Of a stretch of DNA of 64,000 bases, positions 1 to 9,295 are shown in pieces. Position 1 is the stretch's first letter, and every line of letters starts with the position of its first letter. The stretch is from the NCBI GenBank assembly GCA_011947345.1, contig JAAVTG010000577.1:1-64000 (forward strand), given 5' to 3'. Below the pieces are notes generated by a model. It was not told where the DNA came from, ran no database searches, and saw only the letters and a list, made by a program, of their open reading frames with translations. The position numbers were made by a program, and so were the translations under genes. Source of the DNA: Phytophthora quininea. Lineage: Eukaryota > Oomycota > Peronosporomycetes > Peronosporales > Peronosporaceae.

Positions 1-825
1 CTCGATGTGGCGACAGAGAACGTGCTTGCGGTCGAGGGCTGCAAAGCGGACGCACAAAACGTCCCCCAAGAATAGTCGGCCGACAGCTCGAAGCTGCCAC
101 GCACTCCACTCGCCACAATCGCAAACGCCTTTAAGCAGCTCCGTCGCTCCGGACGCTTTTCCAACCCCCACCCAGCACAGCCCCATGCCCAACCTGCTGA
201 AGGACCTCGTGTCGCTCGTGTCCCCGCAGGCCGCCAAGCGGCCGCTGCAGTCGCCGCCCAGCCGCCTGTCGCCCACCAACCAGAAGAACGTGACGCAGAG
301 CCCGTTCGCCGAGCTGCAGGCCCGGAGAGCGGCCGCCGCGAGCGTGACGCCGCAGCAGGAGCAGGAGCAGGCCAAGATGGACGCCTTCGTGTTCTTCACC
401 ATGATGCGGTAGGCTGGCGCCGTCGCGCTGCGGCGAGTCAGCCGCCGAGCGACCAGCAAAATAACCGACGCCCAGTCAGTCCGACCTGAGCCAGACGCCA
501 ACGACGCCGACCGAGCCGACTACGGCCAGTACACTACACTTTATATCTATGACGGAGGGGCTACTACCGCCAGCACCTCCGTCTTCCTCCACCAATACAC
601 TACAGTTTGGCTCTCGTGCCTTGCGCACTGCAGCGGCCGCCCTTTCCTTCTCTCGACTTCTTGCATGCCTTGGTTGAGTAAACGCCGCAGAGGGGCTGGA
701 TCGTCGTGATGCGCTTCGTTGAATTTGCTCTTTCTGCTTGGAGTCAGCAGGATTTCTGCTTGGGGTCGGTGGGTGGGTTGAACTTGAGTGCGGCATGAAG
801 CAGTCAGGGTTTTCCTCCGGCGTTG
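1..825. repeat. Left arm of a large inverted repeat
   Basis: The first base pairs with position 3633, and the match to the reverse complement of 2805-3633 runs to about 825, where the sequences diverge. The arms differ only by rare substitutions and indels of 1-4 bases (for example near 540, 580 and 645), so the duplication is recent or is being homogenised. The arm carries the 75-codon gene at 185-412 and its 3' flank. It begins at the window edge, so its outer limit is unknown. Confidence 0.9.
185..412 (+). CDS. Small hypothetical protein (75 aa), inverted-repeat copy 1
   Basis: A 75-codon frame begins MPNLLKDLVSLVS and ends in a short hydrophobic stretch followed by MMR. The middle is rich in Ala, Pro, Gln and Glu. 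The identical protein is encoded by the inverted copy at 3221-3448. Conservation of the frame between the arms mildly supports coding, although the arms are nearly identical at the DNA level anyway. There is no signal peptide, membrane segment or known domain. The frame stays open upstream toward the window edge, but the ATG at 185 is the natural start because the upstream part reads as low-complexity sequence. I do not recognise a family; an oomycete-restricted small protein is possible. Confidence 0.5.
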   Translation: MPNLLKDLVSLVSPQAAKRPLQSPPSRLSPTNQKNVTQSPFAELQARRAAAASVTPQQEQEQAKMDAFVFFTMMR

Positions 826-2179
826 ACCAGACAATCTGTTCTTCATGCTGTCATTTGATCGTCGAGGTTTTCTGAAAATCGTAGCAGAACAAACTTTGCA
901 TTTACTTTCATCTAATAGCACCAGCAGCCCGATCACCAGAAGTAATTTGTGATTTTCCTATTGAAGCCTTGAGCCTTGACAAAATGTTGCTAGCCCTGTA
1001 GTGCATGGAATCATCATGCAGGCTTCGTTCTGGTTGCTGTTGCGGCTGTAAAATCTCGCTGAAGGCGCCTTGTATGTAACCATCCCCGTGGTCCTTGAAA
1101 GTCAAACAAGCATGGTTACTTCTTCCATCTTGACCAGAAAATTTCTCTGCTTGGGATTCTGCTTGCCCCACAGCACCGATAATTGTTCAAAATCGTGTTG
1201 AAGTGATAGCAGTTCTCGACCTTTGTTTTTTGCTCGGGTATCCACTTCTGGTCGTCCTAATATTTTGTCCAGTGTTGGGTTGCGCTAGTATCGAAGCCCC
1301 CCTCCCTCCTCCTCCCCCCCTCTTCAGCTCTAGGGACACCGACGCGAGCACAAGCCAACGGCTCTCAGATTCTGCAATGTTTGTTCTGATTAAGGTAAGG
1401 TGCCCACGTTCTAGGCTTGGTCATTGCTGGCGCCCATGTCAAGCGTGAGAACGCCGATAAATGTACGGCAGTTCCATCGACTCCCTCGGCGGTGGCGCGG
1501 TGGGCGCGTCTACCACGGTCTCAGTCGTCATGATCACCAGCAATTACCTCACCGGCATCTGCAACAAAACCGCCAACATTTCGTGTTCAGGCATCGGACA
1601 ATATCCATTGTATATGGATTGTTGTCGAGACGCTTGACACAATCAATATTGAAACAATGTCAATTTCTCGAGAAAACAATTGCAATGCATCCATCTAATT
1701 GTGAATCTTCTCGTTGAAGTGTCTGTGAGGTCTTGTTCGACGAGTTGGCAGAGGCATACATAACCACGTCTGCTGGTCTCGAGGTACGAGGAAGTGGAGA
1801 GCACGTGCGAGGTTTGCTAGACGACGGCGCGCTCCAGCTCACACTTTTGAACCCCCACAACAGCCCCGCATCGAACCCTCCGCTAGCCACGCTACTATCG
1901 TAAGCAGCCTCGTCTCGAATCACTCCGCTCAAGCCTATTCCACCAACGATGGCGATCAGCTCGGCGTTTGCTCCCCAAGCCTCCAGAAGAAACCAGCACT
2001 ATCCATCGGCTTTTGCGCTCCACAGGAGAGGAATCGATTAATTCAGGTTGAGCTTGTGTCTCCACAGAGCCCAGCACCAAGCGCAAACACAGAAAATCTA
2101 AATCGACCCGCCCAGGCACTTCAAAGAAGAAGCGCACCAAAGCCTCTAGTGTTCGTTCAGAAAGGTCTGCAAGTCCGAG
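826..2179. other. Spacer of the inverted repeat, no confident gene
   Basis: Open frames on both strands are short, overlapping and compositionally random. A polypyrimidine tract lies at about 1300-1325. I see no domain signature before the hAT relic that begins near 2180. Confidence 0.5.
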
Positions 2180-2437
2180 TTGTGTACGGCGAAACGAGGC
2201 AGAAGTCGCGCCTACCATCAGACGCCGCAGATCACCTGGGAAGTCAAAGCAGCTATCGAAGAGAGATCCAAGTCCAGAGAGGAAGACCGCTCAAAGTACA
2301 TCGATTTATCTTGGCTTCCTGCTACCTCCGTCGAGGTGGAATGACTGTTCTCGGCAGTGAAGTGCATGCTTGGATATATGCGGAAGCGAATGAGTGCGGA
2401 GACGCTCGAGTCAATCCTCTCCTTGAGGATTAAGTAG
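2180..2437 (+). pseudogene. hAT-family transposase C-terminal relic
   Basis: The frame ending at the stop at 2435-2437 reads through an EER-SKSREEDRSKY segment into DLSWLPATSVEVE, then an in-frame TGA (2342-2344), then LFSAVKCMLGYMRKRM and SAETLESILSLRI. This matches the C-terminal dimerisation region of hAT transposases, where a short Ser/Thr-rich stretch precedes an E-R-x-F-S motif and a basic segment. The stop falls exactly where the Arg of that motif is expected. No N-terminal domain, zinc finger or flanking terminal repeats were found, so this is a fragment of a dead element. It sits in the spacer between the inverted-repeat arms. Confidence 0.75.
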
Positions 2438-2804
2438 GCAGAGAGGGTAGCATGAGAAAATAGCGAAGTAGAGGCTGAAGAGTACGATTAGCTATGAGTA
2501 GAAGTTGCTAGCTGCCATTATGATCCTGGCAATTTTGGACGAGGTCGCCACAATCAATACTGTGGAGAACAATTTTTGAAATGTAACAAAGCCAATGCTT
2601 TTTTTTCGATCCCTGTTCCGTGTAACACTCAGAGTTCAGCAAGTCCAAGAAACCAGCCCTCTATCGGGTTTGCTTCTGCCAATACCGCCAACAGAAAAAA
2701 GTGTTTCCTCTTGTACACTCGTAGTCTCGCTATTTGTCCAAACTTGCCATCCGTACGTAGCAGTCGCTGATAAGTGCCAGCCATTCCGAGGGAACTGCAG
2801 TGAA

Positions 2805-3633
2805 CGCCAGAGGAAAACCCTGACTGCTTCATGCCGCGCTCAAGTTCAACCCACCCACCGACCCCAAGCAGAAATCCTGCTGACTCCAAGCAGAAAAGAG
2901 CAAATTCAACGAAGCGCATCACGACGATCCAGCCCTCTGCGGCGTTTACTCAACCAAGGCATGCAAGAAGTCGAGAGAAGGCAAGGGCGGCCGCTGCAGT
3001 GCGCAAGGCACGAGCCAAACTGTAGTGTATTGGTGGAGGAAGACGGAGGTGCTGGCGGTAGTAGCTAGCCCCTCCGTCATAGATATAAAGTGTGTAGTGT
3101 ACTGGCCGTAGTCGGCTCGGTCGGCGTCGTTGGCGTCTGGCTCGGGTCGGACTGACTGGGCGTCGGTTATTTTGCTGGTCGCTCGGAGGCGGCTGACTCG
3201 CCGCAGCGCGACGGCGCAGCCTACCGCATCATGGTGAAGAACACGAAGGCGTCCATCTTGGCCTGCTCCTGCTCCTGCTGCGGCGTCACGCTCGCGGCGG
3301 CCGCTCTCCGGGCCTGCAGCTCGGCGAACGGGCTCTGCGTCACGTTCTTCTGGTTGGTGGGCGACAGGCGGCTGGGCGGCGACTGCAGCGGCCGCTTGGC
3401 GGCCTGCGGGGACACGAGCGACACGAGGTCCTTCAGCAGGTTGGGCATGGGGCTGTGCTGGGTGGGGGGTTGGAAAAGCGTCCGGAGCGACGGAGCTGCT
3501 TAAAGGCGTTTGCGATTGTGGCGAGTGGAGTGCGTGGCAGCTTCGAGCTGTCGGCCGACTATTCTTGGGGGACGTTTTGTGCGTCCGCTTTGCAGCCCTC
3601 GACCGCAAGCACGTTCTCTGTCGCCACATCGAG
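2805..3633. repeat. Right arm of the large inverted repeat
   Basis: Reverse complement of 1-825. The outer end is defined by the octamer ACATCGAG at 3626-3633 pairing with CTCGATGT at 1-8. Sequence beyond 3633 has no visible partner because the left arm starts at the window edge. Confidence 0.9.
3221..3448 (-). CDS. Small hypothetical protein (75 aa), inverted-repeat copy 2
   Basis: Same 75-residue protein as at 185-412, in the opposite orientation, so the two copies are convergent (tail to tail) across the spacer. The frame is intact. A longer minus-strand frame runs through this region from about 4223, but its extra part has an Arg/Ser/Thr-rich composition typical of a non-coding read-through frame. 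Function unknown. Confidence 0.5.
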   Translation of the reverse strand: MPNLLKDLVSLVSPQAAKRPLQSPPSRLSPTNQKNVTQSPFAELQARRAAAASVTPQQEQEQAKMDAFVFFTMMR

Positions 3634-4257
3634 AGTATACAAACAGCAAGTGCGACAAATCTAGGCCGGCCCGCGGGCTCGAGCCCGAGCCCGAACCCGC
3701 ATATCTTTGCGACCTGCAGCATGTTGCGCTTGCTACTGTTGCTGTAACAGGTTCTTTGTCGCCGCCTGCAGCATGTCGACGACCAAGTGATGCGGCCGCG
3801 TCGCCGGCTGGGGCTCGCGGCGCGTGTGGCGGCGCGTGTGGCGGCGCTGCTTGCTGGCGCTGCCCCGACGGCGACGATTGTCGTCAAGGCCGGCCGCTGT
3901 GAGCGCGTGGTCGTCGAGCACGTCCGCCGCAGTTGGCTGAAGCTCGCTGGTCCAAGCACAGGCAACTTCAACGCTGTCGTGGACTGCGGTCTCCGCTGCA
4001 GCGTCGAGGAACTCTCGACGCTGGCAGTTCTTACTGAACGCGCTGTCGATCGCGGTCGATCTCGTGATCTCGTATACGACCAGCGAGCTGGCCGAGCTGC
4101 GTGTACGGCGTTGATCGCGCCTGCCACAGTACATTGGAGCGGCGCGATCTTGCCGCAAAGTCTGTGACGGGGCAGTGCCATTTCTGCTTGGTGGCGCAGC
4201 GAGGGGAAAGATGGGCCGATCAAAAGGCAACTAATTGTTGGCTCCTACTAGTACAAG
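3634..4257. other. GC-rich intergenic stretch with a short tandem repeat
   Basis: Open frames occur on both strands but none resembles a known protein. A short GC-rich tandem repeat (unit GGCGGCGCGTGT, about 2.5 copies) lies near 3818-3847. No gene is called. Confidence 0.4.
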
Positions 4258-5430
4258 TTACTGCTGAAAAGAAGAATCACTGCTGATATCGCCATAGGTC
4301 AAGCTGGACAAGCCGGACAAGCCCGCGACTCCGTTCTTCTGGACCAGCAGCTTCGAGCGCACACAATCCGCCGCGTTCGTGCTGGTGACCAGACTCATGC
4401 ACTGAGTGCAGAACGTCACCTTTCGTCGGGCCAGCATCAAATCGGGTTCCACGAAGCTCAGCTTCCTCACGACCCTGCAGCTTTGACACACGTGGCCAAA
4501 GCAGAGCTTGCAAGTGCTGCTGCTCTTCGAGAAGTCCCCAAGTCGCTGTCCAATTGGCGCTGAACAAGTCACGCAAACGTTTTCTCTGTGTGGAGCCCCG
4601 TGCTGCTTGGACTCAGTGTACGCCTTGTCCAGCATGAACGCCAACTTGCGCATCTGTCCACAGTACGAGTATCGGACACTGGACAAGAACGCGCTTGCCA
4701 TCCCGGGAACGACCAACTTTCGAGCCAAATCTCCGCACGGATCAAAGATCCCAGTCGCGTACATCTCAACAGTATTGGGCTTCATTTGCCGCCAGAACGC
4801 AGCGATGGAGACGTTGCCTCGAATTCGGTTGGGAAGCTCGTGGGTCTGCGGGAAACTCACCGAGTGCAGCAAGTGATACCCCACCCGATCGCCGCGTTCA
4901 TCTCTGACGAAGCCTGTGCCTTCCAAGTAAACGTAGTCTCGGTTCTTGACCAGGTTCATCGACGCGAACGGAATGTCGATCTCCATCCACTTGACCAGCA
5001 GGCTTTGGAAAGGGTCCTCGAGACTTGGCTGGACGATCGAGTCCAGCACTGCAGCGCCGCTGACATCGTCGACGTACGAGGCTTTCAGACGCATCGTCTC
5101 CAAGTCTTCGCTCATGACTCCGTACAGCACGTCCTCCAATTTCCCTTCCGTCGTGCCAACACACAAAATCATGGGCAGGCCAGACCCCGAGAATCCATCG
5201 GCGGCATGAGCAGATTTGCGTTTTTCCATGTAAACTTTGAGGTGCTCGCGCGTCTTGATATGTTTCCACCGACGAGAGGCCACTTGCCGCTTGCCAGTCG
5301 TTGTGAAATGGTTGAAATGCTCGAGGTTGGAGTTGACGATCCCATTTGCAAGTTCTTGGAGCTGGTGTCGGTCATCCGTCGTCATGTCGATGTCTTGGAA
5401 CGGATTCACGATAAATCGCTCTTTGCCCAT
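4258..5430 (-). CDS. START-domain and FYVE-type zinc finger protein, copy A
   Basis: A 390-residue protein. The start is set at the ATG of MGKERF because the tandem paralogue aligns from MGKGRF and because an initiator match (5476-5482) puts the transcript start about 50 bases upstream. The N-terminal three quarters resemble the START-like lipid-binding domain of oomycete START-FYVE proteins (DYVYLEGTGF, VGYHLLHSV, LPNRIRGNVS). The C-terminal part has four CxxC pairs (CVTC, CKLC, CQSC, CTQC) in FYVE-like spacing but lacks the classical basic RRHHCR patch. The family suggests membrane or phosphoinositide-linked lipid binding; the ligand is unknown. It is single-exon with no frame break. It lies 230 bp downstream of a same-strand paralogue, and a decayed relative lies at 37660-38746. 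Confidence 0.85.
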   Translation of the reverse strand: MGKERFIVNPFQDIDMTTDDRHQLQELANGIVNSNLEHFNHFTTTGKRQVASRRWKHIKTREHLKVYMEKRKSAHAADGFSGSGLPMILCVGTTEGKLEDVLYGVMSEDLETMRLKASYVDDVSGAAVLDSIVQPSLEDPFQSLLVKWMEIDIPFASMNLVKNRDYVYLEGTGFVRDERGDRVGYHLLHSVSFPQTHELPNRIRGNVSIAAFWRQMKPNTVEMYATGIFDPCGDLARKLVVPGMASAFLSSVRYSYCGQMRKLAFMLDKAYTESKQHGAPHRENVCVTCSAPIGQRLGDFSKSSSTCKLCFGHVCQSCRVVRKLSFVEPDLMLARRKVTFCTQCMSLVTSTNAADCVRSKLLVQKNGVAGLSGLSSLTYGDISSDSSFQQ

Positions 5431-5475
5431 GGTGAAAAGAGTTGCTTGGGATTCTACTTGGCAGGACAAGGAACA

Positions 5476-5482
5476 AAAGTGA
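5476..5482 (-). promoter_or_regulatory. Oomycete initiator-like motif for START-FYVE copy A
   Basis: TCACTTT on the minus strand matches the oomycete initiator consensus TCAYTYY. The predicted transcript start, at the A (5480), lies about 50 bases before the ATG at 5430. Confidence 0.6.
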
Positions 5483-5660
5483 GAAAAATGTCTACAGAAT
5501 TCTTGGTGTTAACAGCCGCTGTGTGATACTTGCCAAACACAGGGTGACTTTGAACAAGCCTATCGCGGCTGGTTCAAACAGTGCAAACATATACGGTGGA
5601 AAATGTGTCCACGTGCATGAATTGGAATGACGCTGGCAATTAATCTATTCGTTTTCCGTC

Positions 5661-6824
5661 TTACGAGCTGCCAGTGTAGAACGAAGCCTCGCTACCGGAC
5701 TCGAGATACCTCGTCGCGCTGGAAGTGTGGGGGTAAATATTTGCCGTGGCGTTCACCATCTTCACTCGAGCACATTCCGCAGCATCCATCTTCGAGACGG
5801 AAGAAATACACGCCGAGCAGAACGTCACTTTTCGTTGGGACAGTACCAGGTCTGGGTCCACGAAGCTCAGCTTCCGTTCTGCCTTGCAAGCGCCGCACAC
5901 GTGGCCAAAGCAGAGTCTGCACGCGCTGTTGCTCTTCGAGAAGTCTCCGATACGTCGATTCGTAATGGGAGTCGAGCAGCTGACGCAAATGTTTCTCCTG
6001 TCCGGGGTGCCGCGCACTTTTGACTCGCTGTACGCTTTGTCCAGTGCGAACAGCAACTTCCGCATCATGCCACAGTACGTGTACTTGACACTGCACAAAA
6101 TGGCGTTTGCCATACCAGGAACGACCAGTTTGCGCACCAAGGCGCCATGGGGGTCGAATATCCCCGTGCAGTACATTTCGATGGTATTCGGCTGCATCTG
6201 ACGCCAAAACGCGCTGATGGAGACGTTGCCGCGGATTCGGTTGGGAAGTTCTTGCGTCTGCGGGAAGTCCACCGAGTGCAACAGATGATAGCCGACCCGG
6301 TCGCCGTTGGAGTCGTTGAGAAAGCCCGTGCCTTCGAGGAACACGTAGTCTCGGTTTTTGACGAGGTTCAGCGAGGACAACGGCAAGTCCCGTTCGAACC
6401 ACTTGATCATGAGCGTCTGGAACGGGTTCTCCATTGTAGGCTCGACGATCGAGCCTAAAACTGCAGCCCCGCTGTGTTCTTCGACGTACGAAGCTTTCAC
6501 ACGCATGGCCTCCAGATCTTCCGCGACAAGACCGTACATCATGTCGTCCATTTTCCCTTCCAGAGACCCGTAGCACAAGATCGTGGGCAGACTCGAGTTT
6601 TGGTTGGCAGAACTGACTTCGGAATACGCTTTCAACTGCTCTCGAGACTTGATGAACTTCCATCGTTGAGGATTCACTTGCCGTTTATCGACCGTCGTGA
6701 ACTTGTTGTACTGCTCGAGATTCGACGCGATCAGATCGTTGGCGAGGTCCTGAAGGTGCAGTCTGTCCGCTGCAGTCATCGTAAGCTCCGGAAACGGATT
6801 AACCGTGAATCTCCCTTTGCCCAT
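5661..6824 (-). CDS. START-domain and FYVE-type zinc finger protein, copy B
   Basis: A 387-residue tandem paralogue of the gene at 4258-5430, closely similar along its whole length (LVKNRDYVFLEGTGF, VGYHLLHSVDFPQ, LPNRIRGNVSISAFWRQM). The start is at MGKGRF. The N-terminus is the START-like domain. The C-terminus has four CxxC pairs (CVSC, CRLC, CGAC, CSAC), which gives a FYVE-type finger without the usual RRHHCR signature. The last residues (about 35) diverge from copy A. Single exon, intact. Tandem arrangement and similarity imply a local duplication. The likely role is lipid- or membrane-associated; substrate and location are inferred only from the family. Confidence 0.85.
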   Translation of the reverse strand: MGKGRFTVNPFPELTMTAADRLHLQDLANDLIASNLEQYNKFTTVDKRQVNPQRWKFIKSREQLKAYSEVSSANQNSSLPTILCYGSLEGKMDDMMYGLVAEDLEAMRVKASYVEEHSGAAVLGSIVEPTMENPFQTLMIKWFERDLPLSSLNLVKNRDYVFLEGTGFLNDSNGDRVGYHLLHSVDFPQTQELPNRIRGNVSISAFWRQMQPNTIEMYCTGIFDPHGALVRKLVVPGMANAILCSVKYTYCGMMRKLLFALDKAYSESKVRGTPDRRNICVSCSTPITNRRIGDFSKSNSACRLCFGHVCGACKAERKLSFVDPDLVLSQRKVTFCSACISSVSKMDAAECARVKMVNATANIYPHTSSATRYLESGSEASFYTGSS

Positions 6825-6866
6825 GGTGCTTGGGAGCTGTTGCTTGCGTGGTGAGCTCAAAGTCCA

Positions 6867-6873
6867 AAGTGAC
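6867..6873 (-). promoter_or_regulatory. Oomycete initiator-like motif for START-FYVE copy B
   Basis: TCACTTT on the minus strand, predicted transcript start at 6871, 47 bases before the ATG at 6824. Its position relative to the start matches that of copy A, which supports both. Confidence 0.6.
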
Positions 6874-6905
6874 GATGCCAATGGAGACTGCGCCATGATC
6901 GCTCT

Positions 6906-7938
6906 TTACGACAAATGCTGGATCATGCCGAGTTCGCTGGAGCTGCATTCACTCAGCACGGCAGACACCCACGACGCCAGCGCCGTGGAAATCTGCTCCA
7001 CGCGCGTCTTTTGATATTGTGGCCGCCTCCTGCGAACTCCAGACGAGGACCAACACTACTCAGCCTGCCAACTTCTTCCGGGATTTCCGGCTCCACAAGG
7101 GAATCGTCCAGCGCCCAAGCAACAAACACGGGCGTTTGCGCTTCTTTCAACCGGATTACTTGTTTGCGGACCACACTGAAATCGGTTGTGCCCACTCGTA
7201 TTATCGCAGAGACACAAGAACTGGCTGGCGTTCGTCTCGGAAACCCCAACACTTTGACGTAAATTTGTTTGACGACACGAGTAGTTGCACGGAAAACCAC
7301 GGGGTTACCGGACCGAAGCAGCTTGACGAGAAGCTTGATAGGGATTTTTAGCCGTACCATTCGCGGAGGACTGCATCCAGCAGGAGCGAGCAACGCTACT
7401 CCTCGGATTCGAAGCATATTCACGGGCTCCATGAACTTGTCGGCACTTTGAACGTTGGGGTCAATCGACTTGTCGTTGTCCAAAGCTGGAGGCAAATTCA
7501 GTGTCGCGATATTGACAACTGCGTTCGCTCCGAACGAATGGCCAACCAGGAAAATATCGCAATGACCGCAGATCTGCCGAATGGTGTCGAGAGCGATCTG
7601 CGCAGCCCTCAGTGCTACCACCGAGTCGAGATAATGCGCTTTCTCGACAATCGAACCTAGATAACCGGGGAGGTTAATGCCAACGATACGGACTGGAAGT
7701 TGCGCGGCGAGCGTCGGAATGAGGTAGCGAAAGTCTCGAAAGCTTCCTGGAGCTCCGTGAACCATCACGATCGCAACAGACTGACCATTATTCAGCGAGC
7801 TTTTTCTGCGGGGTCAACGTCGACGTACTCGATCTTGCAAAAGTCTGAGAACTCGAGATACTTTGGGTCGGGTAATGGTGGAGGTGTTGGAGGTTGGTGC
7901 TCGTGCATTACACGCGTTGATCGCCGAAGGAGACCCAT
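6906..7938 (-). CDS. Alpha/beta hydrolase, two frame breaks
   Basis: About 344 codons when read across two breaks. The core reads VMVHGAPGSFRDFRYLIP (oxyanion-hole region), then VGHSFGANAV (nucleophile elbow G-H-S-F-G), an acidic WALDDSLVEPE segment and GGGHNI (catalytic His region). It is a clear paralogue of the intact gene at 9296-10300. The frame shifts once in an A-run near 7798-7802, between DVDPAEKA and SLNNGQSVAI, and once near 7008, after GGHNI. After the second shift the alternative frame continues with a family-like C-terminus to the stop at 6906-6908. Both breaks lie in short A-runs, so assembly error and early pseudogenisation are both possible. The start at 7938 is uncertain. 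All catalytic residues are present. The substrate is unknown. Confidence 0.65.
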
Positions 7939-8161
7939 CGACCTGGTTGATTCAGAAGAAGAAAATGCAATGGCGAAGTATTGAGGGCATCTTATCACCA
8001 CACATCTATTCGTGAGCACTTACTGCATCACCAAGAATAACAAATTGGTCAGGTGATCCTGTTACGCCAGAGGGAATGTCATGACATGGAGATTACTGTG
8101 AGCAATGCAACGTCCGTCGACTCTACGGCAAATACTGGGTTTGCTCGTTACTACCATCAGT

Positions 8162-9162
8162 TCATCCGCTAAAACTCTCTACCCACTTTTCCAAGGCATT
8201 TGAAATTGCCTCCGCTCGAGTCTTTTGGATGTTGTGTCCGCCGCCACGAAACGCGATGCGTGGACCAGGATGACACAACAGCGCCAATTCAGCAGGAACC
8301 TCGCTCTCCATGAACTCGTCGCTTTCAGACCACGCAACAAGCGCCGGCATTCGCACTCTCTTCAGCAGACCTACTTGCTCTCGAATCGAACTGAAATTCG
8401 TTGTGCCAGCACGAACAACACCAGCAACATAGTGTCCAGGTGGCAAGCCACTCGGAAACCGCAGCAACTGCGTGTAGACCGTCTTGATAACGTGCGATAG
8501 TAACCAATTCACCACCAAGTTCTCCTTTGAAGCAACTTCACCACCATCTCGCTTTCTTTAGGCCGAAGCACTCGATGCGGACGACAACGTGCCGGAGATA
8601 GCAACGCCATCCCTCGGAACGTGACTCCACTCTCAACATCCTGCATAGCGTTCAGCGCAGCCATGTTGATGGCTGTGTGAGCTCCGAAAGAGTGTTCAAC
8701 TAGAAAAACATTGTCGCTGCCTTCTTGGTCCTTGCAGAGCTTGCAAACTGCTTCCAATGTCAACTGAGCTGTAGGTAGCGCACTAATGCTGTCCAGATAA
8801 TTCTCCGACGCCACCGTCGAGCCGGCATAGCCTGGCAGATTGATCCCCACGACCCGGATGTGCGACTGTTGCTGCAACAGCGGCACGAGGTGTCGGAAAT
8901 CGTTGTAGCTCCTGGCGCTCCGTGCAATAGCACGAACGTTACGGGGGTTGGTGACCAACTTGAGCGTCTTCCCGAGGATGGATCTCAAAGTATTCGAGCG
9001 AGCAGCGAACTCCAATGTCAACGTATTTGGGCGGTGGTAGCGGTTTGGGGCTGCTCGAACTTCACGGATACCGACCGGTTCCACGCGTGGCAAGAAGTCC
9101 CATCGACCATAAGACTTGCGCGCACAGGAAGACAGCAGTCGAGCATTTCGTACGCGCAGCAT
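8162..9162 (-). pseudogene. Decayed alpha/beta hydrolase paralogue
   Basis: The family pattern is readable only by switching frame at least four times: near 9060 (before KPLPPPKYVDIGVRCSLEYF), near 8942 (before VTFVLLHGAPG), near 8917 (before NDFRHLVPLL) and near 8518 (before VNWLLSHVIK). The nucleophile elbow reads EHSFG instead of the GHSFG found in both neighbours, so the first glycine is replaced. The C-terminal half is otherwise family-like (GGGHNIQKTRAEAI). The number of breaks in 1 kb and the altered active-site glycine make it a probable pseudogene rather than only a sequencing artefact. It lies between the other two family members in a local cluster. Confidence 0.75.
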
Positions 9163-9270
9163 TCTTAATCTGCAGCCCCAGCAACAAATCGTGTCCGACG
9201 TGGATTCGGATGTGAACGTTTACGAAACGAAAATGATTGCGTCGCTCTGCATTCCTGAAGTGTGAGGAGC

Positions 9271-9277
9271 TCACTTT
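9271..9277 (+). promoter_or_regulatory. Oomycete initiator-like motif for the intact hydrolase
   Basis: TCACTTT is an exact TCAYTYY match. The predicted transcript start at 9273 leaves a 5' leader of about 23 bases before the ATG at 9296. Confidence 0.6.
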
Positions 9278-9295
9278 ACAATCCACGGCCAAGAG

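Noticed and set aside
2946..4223. 425-codon minus-strand frame spanning the right inverted-repeat arm
   Set aside because: Runs in a different frame over part of the 75-codon gene and has random Arg/Ser/Thr-rich composition; treated as chance read-through.
4588..5526. 312-codon frame antisense to START-FYVE copy A
   Set aside because: A similar antisense frame appears under copy B only because the sense genes are paralogous.
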